The notes below the pieces were generated by a model. It made no database searches and had not been told where the DNA came from. It saw only the letters and a program-made list of their open reading frames with translations. Positions 62,826 through 64,000 of a DNA stretch of 64,000 nt are shown piece by piece (within the stretch, counting starts at the first letter, position 1; each line of letters begins with the position of its first letter). Position numbers and translations under genes: made by a program. The stretch comes from Sapria himalayana (lineage: Eukaryota; Streptophyta; Magnoliopsida; Malpighiales; Rafflesiaceae), in assembly GCA_029783825.1 (NCBI GenBank), contig JAREIK010002443.1:62001-126000 (forward strand), read 5' to 3'.

Positions 62826-64000
62826 GATGCATGTAAATTTCATCAAGATGGAGATGAATATGGAAATACATATAACAATATGAATTAATATAGAAGGACA
62901 TGGAACATGAAAATTCTCAATTACAAATTTTGGGGTTCGTATATCATTAGTAACTATTGAAGTGAATCACATACTCATGAGTTAATGTACTACAACTGCT
63001 ATCATAGGTTAGTTCAGATGGTATGGGCGAGCAACGAGCTCCAGGAATACAATATATTCATGAGATCATAGGTTTTAATCTTACCTTTGAATTGAGGGAA
63101 ATGTATCAGCTCATACTTACCTTGGATTAGTCGAGGTGCATGCAAATTGACTCGAACATTCATGGGTCACAAAAGAAACATACTAGAGCTAACTCTGCCC
63201 TACCTGATTTTGAACCCAAACCCACAGTCTGCTCGTCGAGATGGTACCCCCATTTACATAAGGTTCTGCAATAGTAGCAGTACAATGCACTGCACATAAC
63301 ATAGATATTACAAACTCTGCCTCTAACTGCTTCACTTTTCATGGGTGCATTTTACCCTCTTCAGTGCCATCACCCAATTGACCAAATTCACTATTACCTA
63401 ATCAAATATCTGAACATATAAGAGCCTAAATATTTTCAAAGTTATGAACGAGAACACTTGAACATAATAAGAACAAAATAGAAAAGGGGGTATTTGTTTG
63501 ACTATTATGAGGGAGAAATGAAACAAGTATAAACTACAAATTTGTCCAATTATTGTCCAATTAATTTTTGATTTTGTAGAACTGCCCATCAATATCCTAA
63601 AATATCATATACAATCCTATGGGATACAATGAGAAAATAGAAAACATATGTTATCATGCATACATTTCAATTCGCATAAAATAACATGTATACAAGTAGA
63701 AGCATACCACTTGCTTCAAGCTCCAAATAATTATTTATATTAAATATTTAAGTTTGACAAAAATGAAATGATTCATTATTATTCAACATTTCAAATTGAT
63801 ATCACATATGAAACATAACAGGGCCCAAACATCACTATTTACTTCAACCTAGAGTGTTGTATATTGTTTGTTTTGATAATCTGTTTGTATAACCAAATAT
63901 TTCTATCTTAATATTTTAATGTAAATGCAGGAAAGGAAATATTAAAAGGTTGGGAATACAGGAGTAGCATAATAAAGAAGGTCTCGTTGTCCAGTCATGG
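62826..64000. other. Interior of third CACTA, unassigned; possible SINE-like motif
   Basis: More complex than most of the window but with no recognisable protein. At 63010-63021 'tagttcagatgg' fits a Pol III A box, and 63071-63084 ('ggttttaatcttac') is a degenerate B box 61 bp further on, as in tRNA-derived SINEs. 63100-63260 contains less AT-rich sequence ('gattagtcgaggtgcatgc', 'cgtcgagatggtaccccc'). No target duplication or A tail was identified. Confidence 0.35.

Larger units (their letters stand above)
61188..64000. mobile_element. Third CACTA copy, A end, continues past window
   Basis: The terminus 'aacaacaagaaaaatctc' (61188) differs from 'cactacaagaaaaatctc' at two bases. Subterminal motifs to about 61640, the conserved block 61640-62060 ('gtatctgccgacc', 'ttgctttctcaccccc', 'aaatttaaaccac'), TATA palindromes and an RGY tract follow, in the same order as 30514 down to 28945. 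The right end is outside the window, and its left flank is the GATA array. Confidence 0.8.

Overview
The window is repeat-rich plant nuclear DNA with no recognisable intact host gene. An angiosperm is indicated by plant-type CACTA (En/Spm) transposons with TnpD and TnpA genes, DUF659-type hAT transposase relics, an Angela/Tork-like Copia LTR element and a plant L1-type LINE with a CCHC ORF1 and a C-terminal RNase H. I cannot name the species. All calls come from reading the sequence and translating by eye; no search was run.

Layout. (1) 1-1667 holds Copia LTR sequence (element on the minus strand), and 1668-2499 the RNase H end of its pol gene. (2) 2500-38125 is a CACTA element inserted in that pol gene. 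Removing it with one copy of a 3-bp TTT duplication rejoins the Copia reading frame to 38126-39613. Its transposase genes lie on the minus strand: a TnpD-like gene (about 10865-7490) and a TnpA-like gene (7082-5203), both decayed. A CT-rich tract and a roughly 540-bp tandem repeat lie upstream of TnpD. (3) 13681-30514 is a second element of the same family, inserted in the first in opposite orientation. It lacks visible CACTA transposase and carries hAT relics (17.2-24.6 kb), a GC-rich long-period repeat (19.6-22.3 kb), an exon-like non-repetitive block (26467-26807) and two long RGY-triplet tracts near its 3' end. (4) 39618-61187 is a very large degenerate (GATA)n array, about 12.7 kb of GATA sequence in three blocks. 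It is split by a 6.3-kb LINE (42323-48650) and by a composite insert (52389-54951) that ends in the 3' tail of a second LINE of the same family. (5) 61188-64000 begins a third CACTA copy, again with palindromic TATA repeats and an RGY tract.

The family has two different ends. The 'A' end (3', near TnpA) carries TAGC/GGGA-type subterminal repeats, then TATA palindromes, often followed by an RGY triplet tract. The 'B' end (5') carries a roughly 60-65-bp tandem 'TTTAGCGATGGATTT' repeat. The A end occurs at 2500, 30514 and 61188, the B end at 13681 and 38125. The inferred order of insertion is Copia, then outer CACTA, then inner CACTA; LINEs went into the GATA array separately. The elements are old: most premature stops that can be compared with the family consensus are explained by C-to-T changes on one strand or the other.
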